Positions 1 through 15,800 are shown, numbered from the stretch's first letter. The stretch: DNA of 64,000 bases from Chrysomallon squamiferum (GCA_012295275.1 CM022677.1:17430906-17494905); one strand, 5' to 3'. Numbers and translations are program-made. The notes: generated by a model not told the origin, from the letters alone.

Positions 1-617
1 GGAAATATGTAGCCATATAATTACAAGACTGGCCTAAAACAAAGAACAAACACAAAAATGACACATGCTGGCCTAACAAGACGCATCAGCTCTTTTCATT
101 AAAATTAATACTGGATAAAAATATTTAAAACTTTGTTAGGAATGATAAGATCCAAAAGTAATGAAAGCAGAAACTGCATACAAGTATTAATATTTTTATC
201 ATCATTTACTTTTATTGTCGTTTTCCTAATTACTATTGTAATTATTTTGTTCTTTCTTTAACGATAAAGGAGAAAAAATAAATTAGAAGAACTAAATACA
301 TACATAAATTTATAAAGAGTAGGAATAAACAGCTTTCAGAAAGCTAAATAGCATATGTACTATAATGCGACTACAAACCATAAATTTTTGTTTTGTTCTA
401 AAAATAGGATATTTGTTAAATTGCATTAGAGTTATTTCCCTTAGACCACTATTGTTTCTCAATATTTTCAAAACAAGTTAGTATTTGTGTATTCTTTTTT
501 TTTATTACCTTTTTTTAAAAAAATTTATTAATTAATAAATTAATTAATTTATTTATATACAAAGCTAAATAAGCTAAATCTTGTTTGAGATAAAGTTTTA
601 TTTTTTTAATATTTGCA

Positions 618-653
<36 letters not shown>

Positions 654-1293
654 TTATTATATATTATTATTATTATTATTATCTTGTTATATATTACTCT
701 GAGCCGGCGCCATATTAGCTGGTGGCCTAGGCAAGGTTAGATCCTGGCGGCCCCAGGAAAATATCAATTTCAAAATTTATAAACAATAAATAACAAAAAA
801 AAAAAAAAAAAAACCCAGAGAAAAGCAGAAATATATATATTAGAGCACAGACCAAGAATAAGTTAGAAACAGCTTACCCATCTGTTCTCAAATGTCCTGA
901 AATGCTATTTTATTTGAAAAACTAAGACAAGAATAAACAAACATAAAGATAGACATGAACTAGCAGCATAATGAACAGGTGAAGATCCACTCAATACTAA
1001 CAGACGTGAAATCAAATTTGGCTAACGGGTGAATGCAGACATTTAAATACTAGCCATTTCTTTTCTTGTTTATACCATTAAAATAAGGAGTTACCGCCCT
1101 GAATTTGGTTTCCGCGGAAAATTGAAGTTTCGTGTACGCGTCATTCTAAGGAAAAACTTGTGGCCTATAAATCATGCGAACATAGTTACGTCCTGAAAGA
1201 AACGAACTTTAATAAAACTGATTTTTTTTTTTTTAAACTGTTGTTGATTTAGAGAATTATGCTTTATTATTCGTCATTTATTTATTTGTGTTG

Positions 1294-1357
<64 letters not shown>

Positions 1358-1449
1358 GGTTTATAAAGTTGAGTTATCTCCCTTAGAACAGTAACTCGTT
1401 ACATTCTTGAGCCTGTTTATTTCGCATACCAGCACCCGCGCGTTTTTGA

Positions 1450-1516
<67 letters not shown>

Positions 1517-2571
1517 TACTTGTAGTTTTTACCTGCGAGATAATAAACTACATTCTTATTCTTATTAAATAAACTAAATGAATTCTGTGAAACGAAATCA
1601 ACCGAAGAGTTCCGAATAGCTAAATGACGTGAGTAATTAGTTAACATCACTCAGGACAGCCATAATAACATTTAAAAAACAAAATGATTGAGGATCTGTT
1701 TTATGTGTTAGATATTCTTGAGATGAAATCACTAGTGTGTCTGTATAGTTTATATTTAATAGACTGCAGATATAATTTCCAAGGAATTACTACAATAATC
1801 AAATTGCTGCATTTTTAATCGTTATCTCCATTGTTACGTTTTTACATTTATGTGCATGTCCATAATCTATCTATCTGTCTTTCTGTGTGCTTGTATTTCT
1901 GTGTGTATGTGTGATCATGTACATCTGTGTATATTTGACGTGTAATGTGTTTCTGTCTATAACTGTGTCGTGTATCTGTCCACGTGTATCTGCACGTTTG
2001 TGGTTGTAAGTTATCTGCCTGTATTGTGTTTGTCCATTTTTATTGTATTTGTCTATATGTGCATCATGTTTATTTCTCTATGTATGTGTACCTGCTTGTG
2101 TATGTGCATATGCGTGTGCGTGTGCGTGTGTGTGTGTGTGTGTCCTTGATACCTGTTTGCCTCGTGTGTATTTGTCTGTATCTATTTGTAATGCATATCT
2201 ACCTATATGTATTTTTGAAATGTGTTTCTTTCTATATCTCTGTGTTTTATATATGCATATGAGCCAAGTAAGAATATTTCTCTCTGTGTATCCCTGTGTG
2301 TCCTATTTGAATATGACTTCATGTGTGTGTGTGTCACGTGCATTGTATACCTGTACTTGTCTGTCATGTGTAACCTGTGTAGCTTTATCTTTTTATGTTG
2401 CCCTCTGTATCTCTCTGTATATGTTTGTTATGCATTTCTCATGTGTATCTGTCTAATTCAGTGGGTTATAAGTAACTGATATAGCTATTTATGTCATTCA
2501 TTGCATCTGTCTATCAACCTATCTGTATCTCTATCTGTTTCTCTATCTGTTGTATATGTTTCTATATGTTG
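1..2571. other. Gene-free AT-rich flank with trinucleotide runs
   Basis: No credible exon is visible on either strand. (ATT)n runs lie at about 617-682 and 1297-1356 and an (AAT)n run at 1450-1514. The last two are reverse complements about 93 bases apart and could pair as a long hairpin. From about 1850 onward the sequence becomes TG/CT-rich with TGTGTATCTGT-like words that grade into the satellite downstream. Short open frames here are low complexity and not taken as genes. Confidence 0.7.
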
Positions 2572-5500
2572 TTCTGGCTGTATATGTGTTACTGGCTGTA
2601 TATGTGTTACAGGCTGTATATGTGTTACAGGCTGTATATGTGTTACAGGCTGTATATGTGTTACTGGCTGTATATGTGTTACAGGCTGTATATCTGTTAC
2701 TGGCTGTATATGTGTTACTGGCTGTATATCTGTTACATGCTGTATATGTGTTACTGGCTGTATATGTGTTACAGGCTGTATATGTGTTACAGGCTGTATA
2801 TGTGTTACTGCCTGTATATGTGTTTCTGGCTTTATATCTGTTACTGGCTGTATATGTGTTACTGGCTTTATATGTGTTACTGGCTGTATATGTGTTACTG
2901 GCTGTATATTTGTTACTGCCTGTATATGTGTTTCTGGCTTTATATGTGTTACTGGCTGTATATGTGTTACTGGATGTATATGTGGTACAGGCTGTATATG
3001 TGTTACTGCCTGTATATGTGTTTCTGGCTTTATATGTGTTACTGGCTGTATATGTGTGACTGGCTGTATATGTGTTACTGGCTGTATATGTGTTACAGGC
3101 TGTATATGTGTTACTGGCTGTATATCTGTTACTGGCTGTATATGTGTTACTGGCTGATATGTGTTACTGGCTGTATATGTGTTACTGGCTGTATATGTGT
3201 TACTTGATGTAAATGTGTTACTGGATGTAGATGTGTTACTGGGTGTATATGTGTTACAGGCTGTATATGTGTTACTGGCTATATATGTGTTCCTGGCTGT
3301 TTATGTGTTACTGGCTATATATGTGTTACTGGCTGATATGTGTTACTGGCTGTATACGTGTTACTGGATATATATGTGTTACAGGCTGTATATCTGTTAC
3401 TGGCTGTATATGTGTTACTGGCTGTATACGTGTTACTGGATATATATGTGTTACAGGCTGTATATCTGTTACTGGCTGTATATGTGTTACTGGCTGTATA
3501 TGTGTTACAGGCTGTATATCTGTTACTGGCTGTATATGTGTTACTGGCTGTATATGTGTTACAGGCTGTATATCTGTTACTGGCTCTATATGTGTTACTG
3601 GCTCTATATGTGTTACTGCCTGTATGTGTGTTACTGGCTGTATGTGTGTTACTGGCTGTATGTGTGTTACTGGCTGTATATGTGTTACAGGTTATATATG
3701 TGTTACTGCCTGTATATGTGTTTCTGGCTTTATATGTGTTACTGGCTGTATATCTGTTACTGGTTGTATATGTGTTACTGGATGTATATGTGTTACTGGA
3801 TGTATATGTGTTACTGGCTGTATATGTGTTACTGGCTGTATATGTGTTACAGGCTGTATATGTGTTACTGGCTGTATATCTCTTACTGGTTGTATATGTG
3901 TTTCTGGCTGTATATGTGTTACAGGCTGTATATGTGTTTCTGGCTTTATATGTGTTACTGGTTGTATATGTGTTACAGGCTGTATATGTGTTACTGGATG
4001 TAAATGTGTTACTGGATGTATATGTGTTACTGGCTGTATATCTGTTACAGGCTGTATATGTAGTACTGGCTGTATATGTGTTTCTGCCTTTATATGTGTT
4101 ACTGGCTGTATATGTGTTACTGGATGTATATGTGTTACTGGCTGTATATATGTTACAGGCTGTATATGTGTTATTCGCTGTATACATGTTACTGGATATA
4201 TATGTGTTACTGGCTATATATGTGTTACTGGCTGTATATTTGTTACTTGATGTATATGTGTTACTGGCTGTATATGTGTTACAGGCTGTATATGTGTTAC
4301 TGGCTGTATATTTGTTACTGCCTGTATATGTGTTTCTGGCTTTATATGTGTTACTGGCTGTATATGTGTTACTGGATGTATATGTGGTACAGGCTGTATA
4401 TGTGTTACTGCCTGTATATGTGTTTCTGGCTTTATATGTGTTACTGGCTGTATATGTGTGACTGGCTGTATATGTGTTACTGGCTGTATATGTGTTACAG
4501 GCTGTATATGTGTTACTGGCTGTATATCTGTTACTGGCTGTATATGTGTTACTGGCTGATATGTGTTACTGGCTGTATATGTGTTACTGGCTGTATATGT
4601 GTTACTGACTGTATATGTGTTACTTGATGTAAATGTGTTACTTGATGTAAATGTGTTACTGGATGTAGATGTGTTACTGGGTGTATATGTGTTACAGGCT
4701 GTATATGTGTTACTGGCTATATATGTGTTCCTGGCTGTTTATGTGTTACTGGCTATATATGTGTTACTGGCTGATATGTGTTACTGGCTGTATACGTGTT
4801 ACTGGATATATATGTGTTACAGGCTGTATATCTGTTACTGGCTGTATATGTCTTACTGGCTGTATATGTGTTACAGGCTGTATATCTGTTACTGGCTGTA
4901 TATGTGTTACTGGCTGTATATGTGTTACAGGCTGTATATCTGTTACTGGCTCTATATGTGTTACTGGCTCTATATGTGTTACTGCCTGTATGTGTGTTAC
5001 TGCCTGTATGTGTGTTACTGGCTGTATGTGTGTTACTGGCTGTATATGTGTTACAGGTTATATATGTGTTACTCCCTGTATATGTGTTTCTGGCTTTATA
5101 TGTGTTACTGGCTGTATATCTGTTACTGGTTGTATATGTGTTACTGGATGTATATGTGTTACTGGCTGTATATGTGTTACTGGCTGTATATGTGTTACTG
5201 GCTGTATATGTGTTACTAGGCTGTATATGTGTTACTGGCTGTATATGTGTTACTGGCTGTATATGTGTTACTGGCTGTATATGTGTTACAGGCTGTATAT
5301 GTGTTACTGGCTGTATATGTGTTACTGGTTGTATATGTGTTACTGGCTGTATATGTGTTACTGGATGTATATGTGTTACTGGCTGTATATGTGTTACTGG
5401 CTGTATATGTGTTACAGGCTGTATATGTGTTTCTGGCTTTATATGTGTTACTGGCTGTATATGTGTTACTGGCTGTATATGTGTTACTGGCTGTATATAT

Positions 5501-8500
5501 GTTACTGGCTGTATATATGTTACAGGCTGTATATGTATCTGGATGTATATATGTTACTGGCTGTATATGTGTTACTGGCTGTATATGTGTTACAGGCTGT
5601 ATATGTGTTACTGGCTGGCTGTATATGTGTTACAGGCTGTATATGTGTTACTGGCTGTATATGTGTTACTGGCTGTATATGTGTTACTGGCTGTATATGT
5701 GTTACAGGTTGTATATATGTGTTACAGGCTGTATATGTGTTACTGGCTGTATATGTGTTACTGGCTGTATATGTGTTACAGGCTGTATATGTGTTACTGG
5801 CTGTATATGTGTTACTGGCTGTATATGTGTTACTGGCTGTATATGTGTTACAGGCTGTATATGTGTTACTGGCTGTATATGTGTTACTGGCTGTATATGT
5901 GTTACTGGCTGTATATGTGTTACTGGCTGTATATGTGTTACTGGCTGTATATGTGTTACTGGCTGTATATGTGTTACTGGCTGTATATCTGTTACTGGTT
6001 GTATATGTGTTTCTGGCTGTATATGTGTTACTGGCTGTATATGTGTTACTGGCTGTATATGTGTTACTGGCTGATATGTGTTACTGGCTGTATATATGTG
6101 TTACTGGCTGTATATGTGTTACTGGCTGTATATGTGTTACTGGCTGTATATGTGTTTCTGGCTGTATATGTGTTACTGGCTGTATATGTGTTACTGGCTG
6201 TATATATGTTACTGGCTGTATATGTGTTACTGGATGTATATGTGTTACTGGCTGTATATGTGTTACAGGCTGTATATGTGTTACTGGCTGTATATGTGTT
6301 ACTGGCTGTATATGTGTTACTGGCTGTATATGTGTTACTGGCTGTATATGTACAGGCTGTGGCTGTATATGTGTTACTGGCTGTATATGTGTTACAGGCT
6401 GTATATATGTGTTACTGGCTGTATATGTGTGTTACTGGCTGTATATGTGTTACAGGCTGTACTGTATATTACTGGCTGTATATGTGTTACAGGCTGTATA
6501 TGTGTTACAGGCTGTATATGTGTTACAGGCTGTATATGTGTTACTGGCTGTATATGTGTTACTGGCTGTATATGTGTTACTGGCTGTATATGTGTTACTG
6601 GCTGTATATGTGTTACTGGCTGTATATGTGTTACAGGCTGTATATGTGTTACTGGCTGTATATGTGTTACAGGCTGTATATGTGTTACTGGCTGTATATG
6701 TGTTACTGGCTGTATATGTGTTACTGGCTGTATATGTGTTACTGGCTGTATATGTGTTACTGGCTGTATATGTGTTACTCGCTGTATATGTGTTACTGGC
6801 TTTATATGTGTTACTGGCTGTATATGTGTTACTGGCTGTATATTTGTTACTGGCTGTATATGTGTTACTGGCTGTATATGTGTTACTGGCTGTATATGTG
6901 TTACTGGCTGTATATGTGTTACAGACTGTATATGTGTATGTGTTATATGTGCTGTATGTGTTATCTGTATATGTGTTACTGGCTGTATATGTGTTACTGG
7001 CTGTATATGTGTTACTGGATGTATATGTGTTACTGGCTGTATGTGTGTTACTGGATGTATATGTGTTACTGGCTGTATATGTGTTACTGGCTGTATATGT
7101 GTTACTGGCTGTATATGTGTTACTGGCTGTATATGTGTTACTGGCTGTATATGTGTTACTGGCTGTATATGTGTTACTGGATGTAAATGTGTTACTTGAT
7201 GTATATGTGTTACTGGATGTATATGTGTTACTGGTTGTATTTACAGGCTGTATATGTGTTACTGGCTGTATATGTGTTACTGGCTGTATATGTGTTACTG
7301 GCTATATATGTGTTACTGGCTGTATATGTGTTACTGGCTGTATATGTGTTACTGGATGTATATGTGTTACAGGCTGTATATGTGTTACTGGCTGTATATG
7401 TGTTACTGGCTGTATATGTGTTACAGGCTGTATATGTGTTACTGGCTGTATATGTGTTACTGGCTGTATATGTGTTACAGGCTGTATATGTGTTACTGGC
7501 TGTATATGTGTTACTGGCTGTATATGTGTTACTGGCTGTATATGTGTTACTGGCTGTATATGTGTTACTGGCTGTATATGTGTTACTGGCTGTATATGTG
7601 TTACTGGCTGTATATGTGTTACTGGCTGTATATGTGTTACTGGCTGTATATGTGTTACTGGATGTATATGTGTTACTGGCTGTATATGTGTTACTGGCTG
7701 TGCTGTATATGTGTTACTGGCTGTATATGTGTTACTGGCTGTATATGTGTTACTGGCTGTATATGTGTTACAGGCTGTATATGTGTTACTGGCTGTATAT
7801 GTGTTACTCGCTGTATATGTGTTACTGGCTGTATATGTGTTACTGGCTGTATATGTGTTACTGGCTGTATATGTGTTACTGGCTGTATATGTGTTACTGG
7901 TTGTATATGTGTTACTGGCTGTATATGTGTTACTGGCTGTATATGTGTTACTGGCTGTATATGTGTTACTGGCTGTATATGTGTTACAGGCTGTATATGT
8001 GTTACTGGCTGTATATGTGTTACTGGCTGTATATGTGTTACTGGCTGTATATGTGTTACTGGATGTATATGTGTTACTGGCTGTATATGTGTTACAGGCT
8101 GTATATGTGTTATTCGCTGTATACATGTTACTGGATATATATGTGTTACTGGCTATATATGTGTTACTGGCTGTATATGTGTTACTGGCTGTATATGTGT
8201 TACTGGCTGTATATGTGTTACTGGCTGTATATGTGTTACTGGCTGTATATGTGTTACTGGCTGTATATGTGTTACTGGCTGTATATGTGTTACTGGCTGT
8301 ATATGTGTTACTGGCTGTATATGTGTTACTGGCTGTATATGTGTTACTGGCTGTATATGTGTTACAGGCTATATATGTGTTACAGGCTGTATATGTGTTA
8401 CTGGCTGTATATGTGTTACAGGCTGTATATGTGTTACTGGCTGTATATGTGTTACTGGCTGTATATGTGTTACTGGCTGTATATGTGTTACTGGCTATAT

Positions 8501-8676
8501 ATGTGTTACAGGCTGTATATTTGTTACTGGCTGTATATGTGTTATTCGCTGTATATGTGTTACAGGCTGTATATGTGTTACTGGCTGTATATGTTTTACA
8601 GGCTGTATATGTGTTACTGGTTATATATGTGTTACAGGCTGTATATATGTTACTGGCTGTATATGTGTTACATGTA
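2572..8676. repeat. 18-bp satellite, about 6.1 kb (roughly 340 units)
   Basis: The unit is TGTATATGTGTTACTGGC with common one-base variants (ACAGGC, ACTGCC, ATCTGTT, TTTCTGG). The array has higher-order structure: a block starting near 3231 recurs near 4669 with the same ordered variants (offset about 1438 bases), and a variant cluster near 4171 (TTATTCGCTG) recurs near 8109. Because 18 is divisible by three and the unit has no stop in several frames, very long open frames arise (up to 1340 codons), translating to six-residue repeats. These are artefacts: no splice structure, signal or complexity supports a protein. Confidence 0.95.
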
Positions 8677-9421
8677 TATCTCTATATATAATGTGTGTCC
8701 CGTATAATTGTCAGGTTGCAGCTGTCTATAATTGTGTTTGTGTATATGTCAGGTATAATATAATGTTTGTTAGGTGTACCTATCTTTATATCTGTGTTCA
8801 GATGTGTCAGTGTCAGATTTTATCATCTGTGTTGTATTTTTATCTGTGTATATCTGTTTGTTATGTGTAATTATCTTTATATCTGTTTTCATGTGAATCT
8901 GTCCTTTTGTCTGAAAGGTGTGTCTAATATGTATTTCTGTTCTATCTATCTACCTATCTATCTATCTATCTATATAGATAGATAGATAGATAGATAGATA
9001 GATTCATGTAAGAGTGTATGTGCATATATATTTGAATTTGTCTTTGTGTTTATTCATATCTGTCTTTATATCTCTGTTCGTGTGTGTGTGTGTGTGTGTT
9101 TGTGTGTGTTGGTGGGTGGGTGGGTGTGTGTCTGTGGATGTGTGTGCGTGGGTGGGTGGATGTGTTATGCACATCTTTATTTATGCCTGTGTGAATGAGT
9201 ATCTGTCTCTATTTAACATTGTATCGGTCTACACTTTTCTGCCAGTTTGTGTATATCTATGTGTGCTCAATTTCTGTACGTTAACATGTATGTATATGTC
9301 TACACTTTTCTTCATCAATTTATAGCTGACTTTACTTTTTAGCCCATGTTAATCAGCCTATATTTGTTTCTGTGTTTCTGTGTGCATTTCTGACTGTGTA
9401 TACCGATATGTGTGTCCTTGT

Positions 9422-9504
<83 letters not shown>

Positions 9505-9528
9505 ATATATATATATATATGAATGTTT
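8677..9528. repeat. Low-complexity spacer with GATA palindrome and (CT)n run
   Basis: About 850 bases between two satellites. It holds a TATC/GATA palindrome at about 8942-9002 (TATC repeats running directly into GATA repeats), TG-rich sequence at about 9078-9160, and a pure (CT)n run at 9424-9502 followed by (AT)n. No gene is seen. Confidence 0.8.
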
Positions 9529-12200
9529 ATCTCATGTTTATGGTGTCTATATTTCTGTGTGTCACATGATCTGTTTACTGTGTCTATATCTGTGTGTGTC
9601 ACATTATGAATATATGTCTATATATATGTATATATATATATCTGTCTGAATGTTTATCTCATGTTTATGGTGTCTATATTTCTGTGTGTCACATGATCTG
9701 TTTACTGTGTCTATATCTGTGTGTGTCACATTATTTGTCTATTCTGTCTATATTTCTGTGTGTCACATTATCTGTCTATTCTGTCTGTATCTGTGTGTGT
9801 CATATCATCTGTCTATTGTGTCTATATCTGTGTGTTTCACATTATCTGTCTATTGTGTCTATATCTGTGTGTGTCACATTATTTGTCTATTCTGTCCATA
9901 TTTCTGTGTGTCACATTATCTGTCTATTGTGTCTATAATCTGTGTGTGTCACATTATCTGTCTATTCTGTCTATATCTCAGTGTGTCACATTATCTGTCT
10001 ATTCTGTCTATATTTCTGTGTGTCCCATTATCTGTCTATATCTGTGTGTGTCATATCATCTGTCTATTGTTTCTATATCTGTGTGTGTCACATTATTTGT
10101 CTATTCTGTCTATATTTCTGTGTGTCACATTATCTGTCTATTCTGTCTATATTTCTGTATGTCACATTATCTGTCTATTGAGTCTATATATGTGTGTGTC
10201 ACATTATCTGTCTATTTTGTCTATATTTCTGTGTGTCACATTATCTGTCTATTCTGTCTATATCTCTGTGTGTCACATTATCTGTCTATTCTGTCTATAT
10301 CTGTGTGTGTCATATTATCTGTCTATTGTGTCTATATATGTGTGTGTCACATTATCTGTCTATTGTGTCTATATCTGTGTGTCACATTATCTGTCTATTG
10401 TGTCTGTATCTGATTGTGTGTCATATTATATGTCTACTGTGTCTATATCTGTGTGTGTCATATTATTTGTCTATTCTGTCTATATCTCTGTGAGTCACAT
10501 TATCTGTCTATTCTGTCTATATCTCTGTGTGTCACATTATCTGTCTATTCTGTCTATATCTCTGTGTGTCACATTATCTGTCTATTATGTCTATATCTCT
10601 GTGTGTCACATTATCTGTCTATTCTGTCTATATCTCTGTGTCACATTATCTGCCTATTCTGTCTATAATCTCTGTGTGTCACATTATCTGTCTATTCTGC
10701 CTATATCTCTGTGTCACATTATCTGTCTATTCTGTCTATATCTCTGTGTGTCACATTATCTGTCTATTCTGTCTATATTTCTATGTTTCACATTATCTGT
10801 CTATTCTGTCTATATCTGTGTGTCACATTATCTGTCTATTCTGTCTATATCTCTGTGTGTCACATTATCTGTCTATTCTGTCTATATCTCTGTGTGTCAC
10901 ATTATCTGTCTATTCTGTCTATATTTCTATGTTTCACATTATCTGTCTATTCTGTCTATATCTCTGTGTGTCACATTATCTGTCTATTATGTCTATATCT
11001 CTGTGTGTCACATTATCTGTCTATTCTGTCTATATCTCTGTGTCACATTATCTGTCTATTCTGTCTATATCTCTGTGTGTCACATTATCTGTCTATTCTG
11101 CCTATATCTCTGTGTCACATTATCTGTCTATTCTGTCTATATTTCTGTGTGTCACATTATCTGTCTATTCTGTCTATATTTCTATGTTTCACATTATCTG
11201 TCTATTCTGTCTATATCTGTGTGTCACATTATCTGTCTATTCTGCCTATATCTCTGTGTCACATTATCTGTCTATTCTGTCTATATCTCTGTGTGTCACA
11301 TTATCTGTCTATTCTGTCTATATTTCTATGTTTCACATTATCTGTCTATTCTGTCTATATCTCTGTGTGTCACATTATCTGTCTATATCTCTGTGTGTCA
11401 CATTATCTGTCTATTCTGTCTATATCTCTGTGTCACATTATCTGTCTATTCTGTCTATATCTCTGTGTGTCACATTATCTGTCTATGCTGCCTATATCTC
11501 TGTGTCACATTATCTGTCTATTCTGTCTATATCTCTGTGTGTCACATTATCTGTCTATTATGTCTATATCTCTGTGTGTCACATTATCTGTCTATTCTGT
11601 CTATATCTGTGTGTCACATTATCTGTCTATTCTGTCTATATCTCAGTGTGTCACATTATCTGTCTATTCTGTCTATATCTCTGTGTGTCACATTATCTGT
11701 CTATTCTGTCTATATCTCTGTGTGTCACATTATCTGTCTATTCTGTCTATATCTCAGTGTGTCACATTATCTGTCTATTCTGTCTATATTTCTGTGTGTC
11801 ACATTATCTGTCTATTCTGTCTATATTTCTGTGTGTCACAGTATCTGTCTATTCCGTCTATATCTCTATGAGTCACATTATCTGTCTATTCTGTCTATAT
11901 CTCTGTGAGTCACATTATCTGTCCATTCTGTGTGTCACATTATATGTCTATGCTGTCTATATTTCTGTCTGTCACATTATCTGTTTATTCTGTCTTTCTG
12001 TGTCTTTCACATCTGTCTATTGTATCTATATATGATTGTGTGTCATATTATCTGTCTATTCTGTCTATCTCTGATTGTGTTTCATAATAGCTGTCTATTC
12101 TGTCTATATCTGATTGTGTATCATTTCATCTGCCCATTCTGTCTAAATCTCTGTGTGTCACATTATCTGTCTATATCTCATTGTGTGCCATGTTATATGT
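9529..12200. repeat. 37-bp satellite, about 2.7 kb
   Basis: About 70 units whose core reads TGTGTCACATTATCTGTC followed by TATTCTGTCTATATCTC. Unit length varies between about 33 and 38 through loss of TG pairs and other small indels. Early units differ (ATGATCTGTTTACTG). Long open frames through the array (up to 752 codons) reflect the lack of stops in a pyrimidine-rich unit and are not genes. Confidence 0.93.
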
Positions 12201-12849
12201 CTATTCTGCTATGTCTGTTTGTCCTATTATCTGTCGACATTTGCGTCATTATTTGTCTTTTTCTATATACCTGTGTATGTCATATTATCTCTCTATTCTG
12301 TCTATATCTATGTATGTCATATTATTTGTATATTCTGTCTACATCCATATAAATTGTTTGTATTTGTGTATCCATGTCTATCTATCTATCTATCTATGTG
12401 TGTATATATATATATATATATATGCCGTGTCATGTGTATATGTGTGTATATATCCATATATCTATATCTTTGTAGCTGTGGTTTATTTATGTAAATCTGT
12501 TTGTATGTATGTGTATACATTAGCAGTTTTTGTGCATCTAAAATATAATTATCCATATATCCATTTGTATGCATTTGTCTATCCATCTAAATCTGCGTCT
12601 GTGTATCATTATGTCTGTTTGTGGTCTATGCAAACCTGTCTGTATCAATATGATCCATGTGTATCTGTTTATTTATTTAAAAAAATCGATTTGTATTGGT
12701 TTATACATGTCCTTGTACAATTACAAACAGAAATAATAATTGCTTATTTTCTACGTGGTTAGCATGAGTTTCTTTATTAGTTTACATTTGAGTAGTTTCC
12801 AATAACACAGAAAACAAGGATATGTATATGTATATATGATATGCTTAAA
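12201..12849. other. Gene-free 3-prime flank of GON1
   Basis: TATC and AT short repeats (about 12379-12422), then unique AT-rich sequence that should hold the 3-prime UTR of the minus-strand GON1 gene. No perfect AATAAA is seen on the minus strand just downstream of the stop. A motif beginning CCTTGTTTTCTGT is shared with the 3-prime flank of GON2, so this is probably transcribed. Confidence 0.55.
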
Positions 12850-15800
12850 TTAATTGTATTTAGCAAGCACAAGTTTCATTGGTTTATCTGGTTCACACCC
12901 TCCACACCATCCTCCGCATAGAAGGGAGATAACTTTGCCATCGGTTGATTTACTAATCTCGGTAAAAGGTTTCCAACCAGTAGCAGACCAGGTAAGCTGT
13001 AAATAAAACAAAATCAGTGATGATGAAATACAAAAATTCGCATCATACTGCTAGACACAGACAGATACACATGATCACACAGACATATTCCAATACACAT
13101 GTAAACACAGATCGTATATCAATAAAGACGACACAGATATACATGACATTTTAGACACACAACTAGAGACAGATATACATGTCATTTTTAGACACACAAG
13201 TAGAGACACACATACATGACGCATATGCAGACACACAAGTAAAGACACACATACATGACACGTATGCAGACACACAAGTGGAGACAGTTATACATGACAT
13301 TTTAGACACACAACTAGAGAAAGATACACATGGCACTTCTATAGATACACAAGTAGAGACAGATATACTTGACACTTCTACAGACACACAAGTAGAGGCA
13401 GATATACATGACATTTTAGAAACACAAATAGAGAAAGATATACATGACACTTCTACAGTCACACAACTAGAGAAGATAGATATACATGACACTTCTACAG
13501 ACATACAAGTAGAGACAGACATCCATGACACTTCTACAGTCACACAAGTAGAGACAGATATACATGACACTTCTACAGACACACAAGTAGAGACAGATAT
13601 ACATGACACTTCTACAGACATACAAGTAGAGACAGATATACATGAAAAGTATGCAGACACACAAGTAGAGACAGATAACATGACACTTCTACAGACACAC
13701 AAGTAGAGACAGATATACATGACACGTATACAGTCATACAAGTAGAGACAGATATACATGACACTTCTACAGACACACAAGTAGAAACAGATATACATGA
13801 CACTTCTACAGTCACACAAGTAGAGACAGATATACATGACACTTCTACAGTCACACAAGTAGAGACAGATATACATGACACTTCTACAGACATACAAGTA
13901 GAGACAGATATACTTGACACTTCTACAGACACACAAGTAGAGACAGATATACATGACATTTTAGAAACACAAATAGAGAAAGATATACATGACACGAATA
14001 CAGAAACACAAGTAGAGACAGACATCCATGACACTTCTACAGTCACACAAGTAGAGACAGATATACATGACATTTTAGAAACACAAATAGAGAAAGATAT
14101 ACATGACACTTCTACAGTCACACAACTAGAGACAGATAGATATACATGACACTTCTAGAGACATAAGTTGAGATAGCTATACATGACACTTCTACAGACA
14201 CACAAGTAGAGACAGATATACATGACACGTATACAGTCATACAAGTAGATACAGATATACATGACACTTCTACAGACACACAAGTAGAAACAGATATACA
14301 TGACACTTCTACAGTCACACAAGTAGAGACAGATAGATATACATGACACTTCTAGAGACATAAGTTGAGATAGCTATACATGACACGTATACAGACACAC
14401 AAGTAGAGACAGATATACATGACACTTCTACAGACACACAAGTAGAGACAGATATACATGACACTTCTACAGACACACCAGTAGAGACAGATTTACATGA
14501 CACTTCTACAGACACACAACTAGAGAAGATATACATGACAAGTATGCAGACACACAAGTAGAGACAGATATAGATGACACTTCTACAGACACACAAGTAG
14601 AGACAGATATACATGACACTTCTACAGACACACAAGTAGAGACAGATATACATGACAAGTATGGAGACACACAAGTAGAGACAGATATACGTGACACTTA
14701 TACAGACACACAAATAGAGACAGATATACATGACAAGTATGGAGACACACAAGTAGAGACAGATATACGTGACACTTCTACAGACACACAAGTAGAGACA
14801 GATATACATGACACTTCTACAGACACACAAGTAGAGACAGATATACGTGACACTTCTACAGACACACAAGTAGAGACAGATATACATGACAAGTATGGAG
14901 ACACACAAGTAGAGACAGATATACGTGACACTTCTACAGACACACAAATAGAGACAGATATACATGACAAGTATGCAGAGACATAAGTAGAGACAGATAT
15001 AGAGACAGATATGACACTTCTACAGACACACAAGTAGAGACAGATATACATGACAAGTATGGAGACACACAAGTAGAGACAGATATACGTGACACTTCTA
15101 CAGACACACAAATAGAGACAGATATACATGACAAGTATGGAGACACACAAGTAGAGACAGATATACGTGACACTTCTACAGACACACAAGTAGAGACAGA
15201 TATACATGACACTTCTACAGACACACAAATAGAGAAGATATACATGACAAGTATGCAGACACACAAGAGACAGATACAGATACAAAGATGACATGACACT
15301 TCTACAGACACACAAGTAGAGACAGATATACATGACACTTCTACAGACACACAAGTAGAGACAGATATACATGACACTTCTACAGACACACAAGTAGAGA
15401 CAGATATACATGACAAGTATGGAGACACACAAGTAGAGACAGATATAGATGACACTTCTACAGACAGATATACATGAGTAGAGACAGATAGAGACAGATG
15501 ACAAGTATGGAGACACACAAGTAGAGACAGATATACGTGACACTTCTACAGACACACAAGTAGAGACAGATATACATGACAAGTATGCAGACACACAAGT
15601 AGAGACAGATATACGTGACACTTCTACAGACAGACAGATATACATGAAGTGGAGACACACAAGAGAGACAGATATACATGACACTTCTACAGACACACAA
15701 GTAGAGACAGATATACATGACACTTCTACAGACACACAAATAGAGACAGATATACATGACAAGTATGGAGACACACAAGTAGAGACAGATATACGTGACA

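Noticed and set aside
4669-8691. Open frame of 1340 codons and several of 280-800 codons in the 18-bp satellite
   Set aside because: Produced by a stop-free repeat whose length is a multiple of three; frames switch repeat peptides at every indel, and no splice sites, signal or complex sequence exist.
9650-12035. Open frames of up to 752 codons (HYLSILSISLCVT repeats)
   Set aside because: 37-bp pyrimidine-rich satellite; overlapping frames are all open because stops are rare in the unit.
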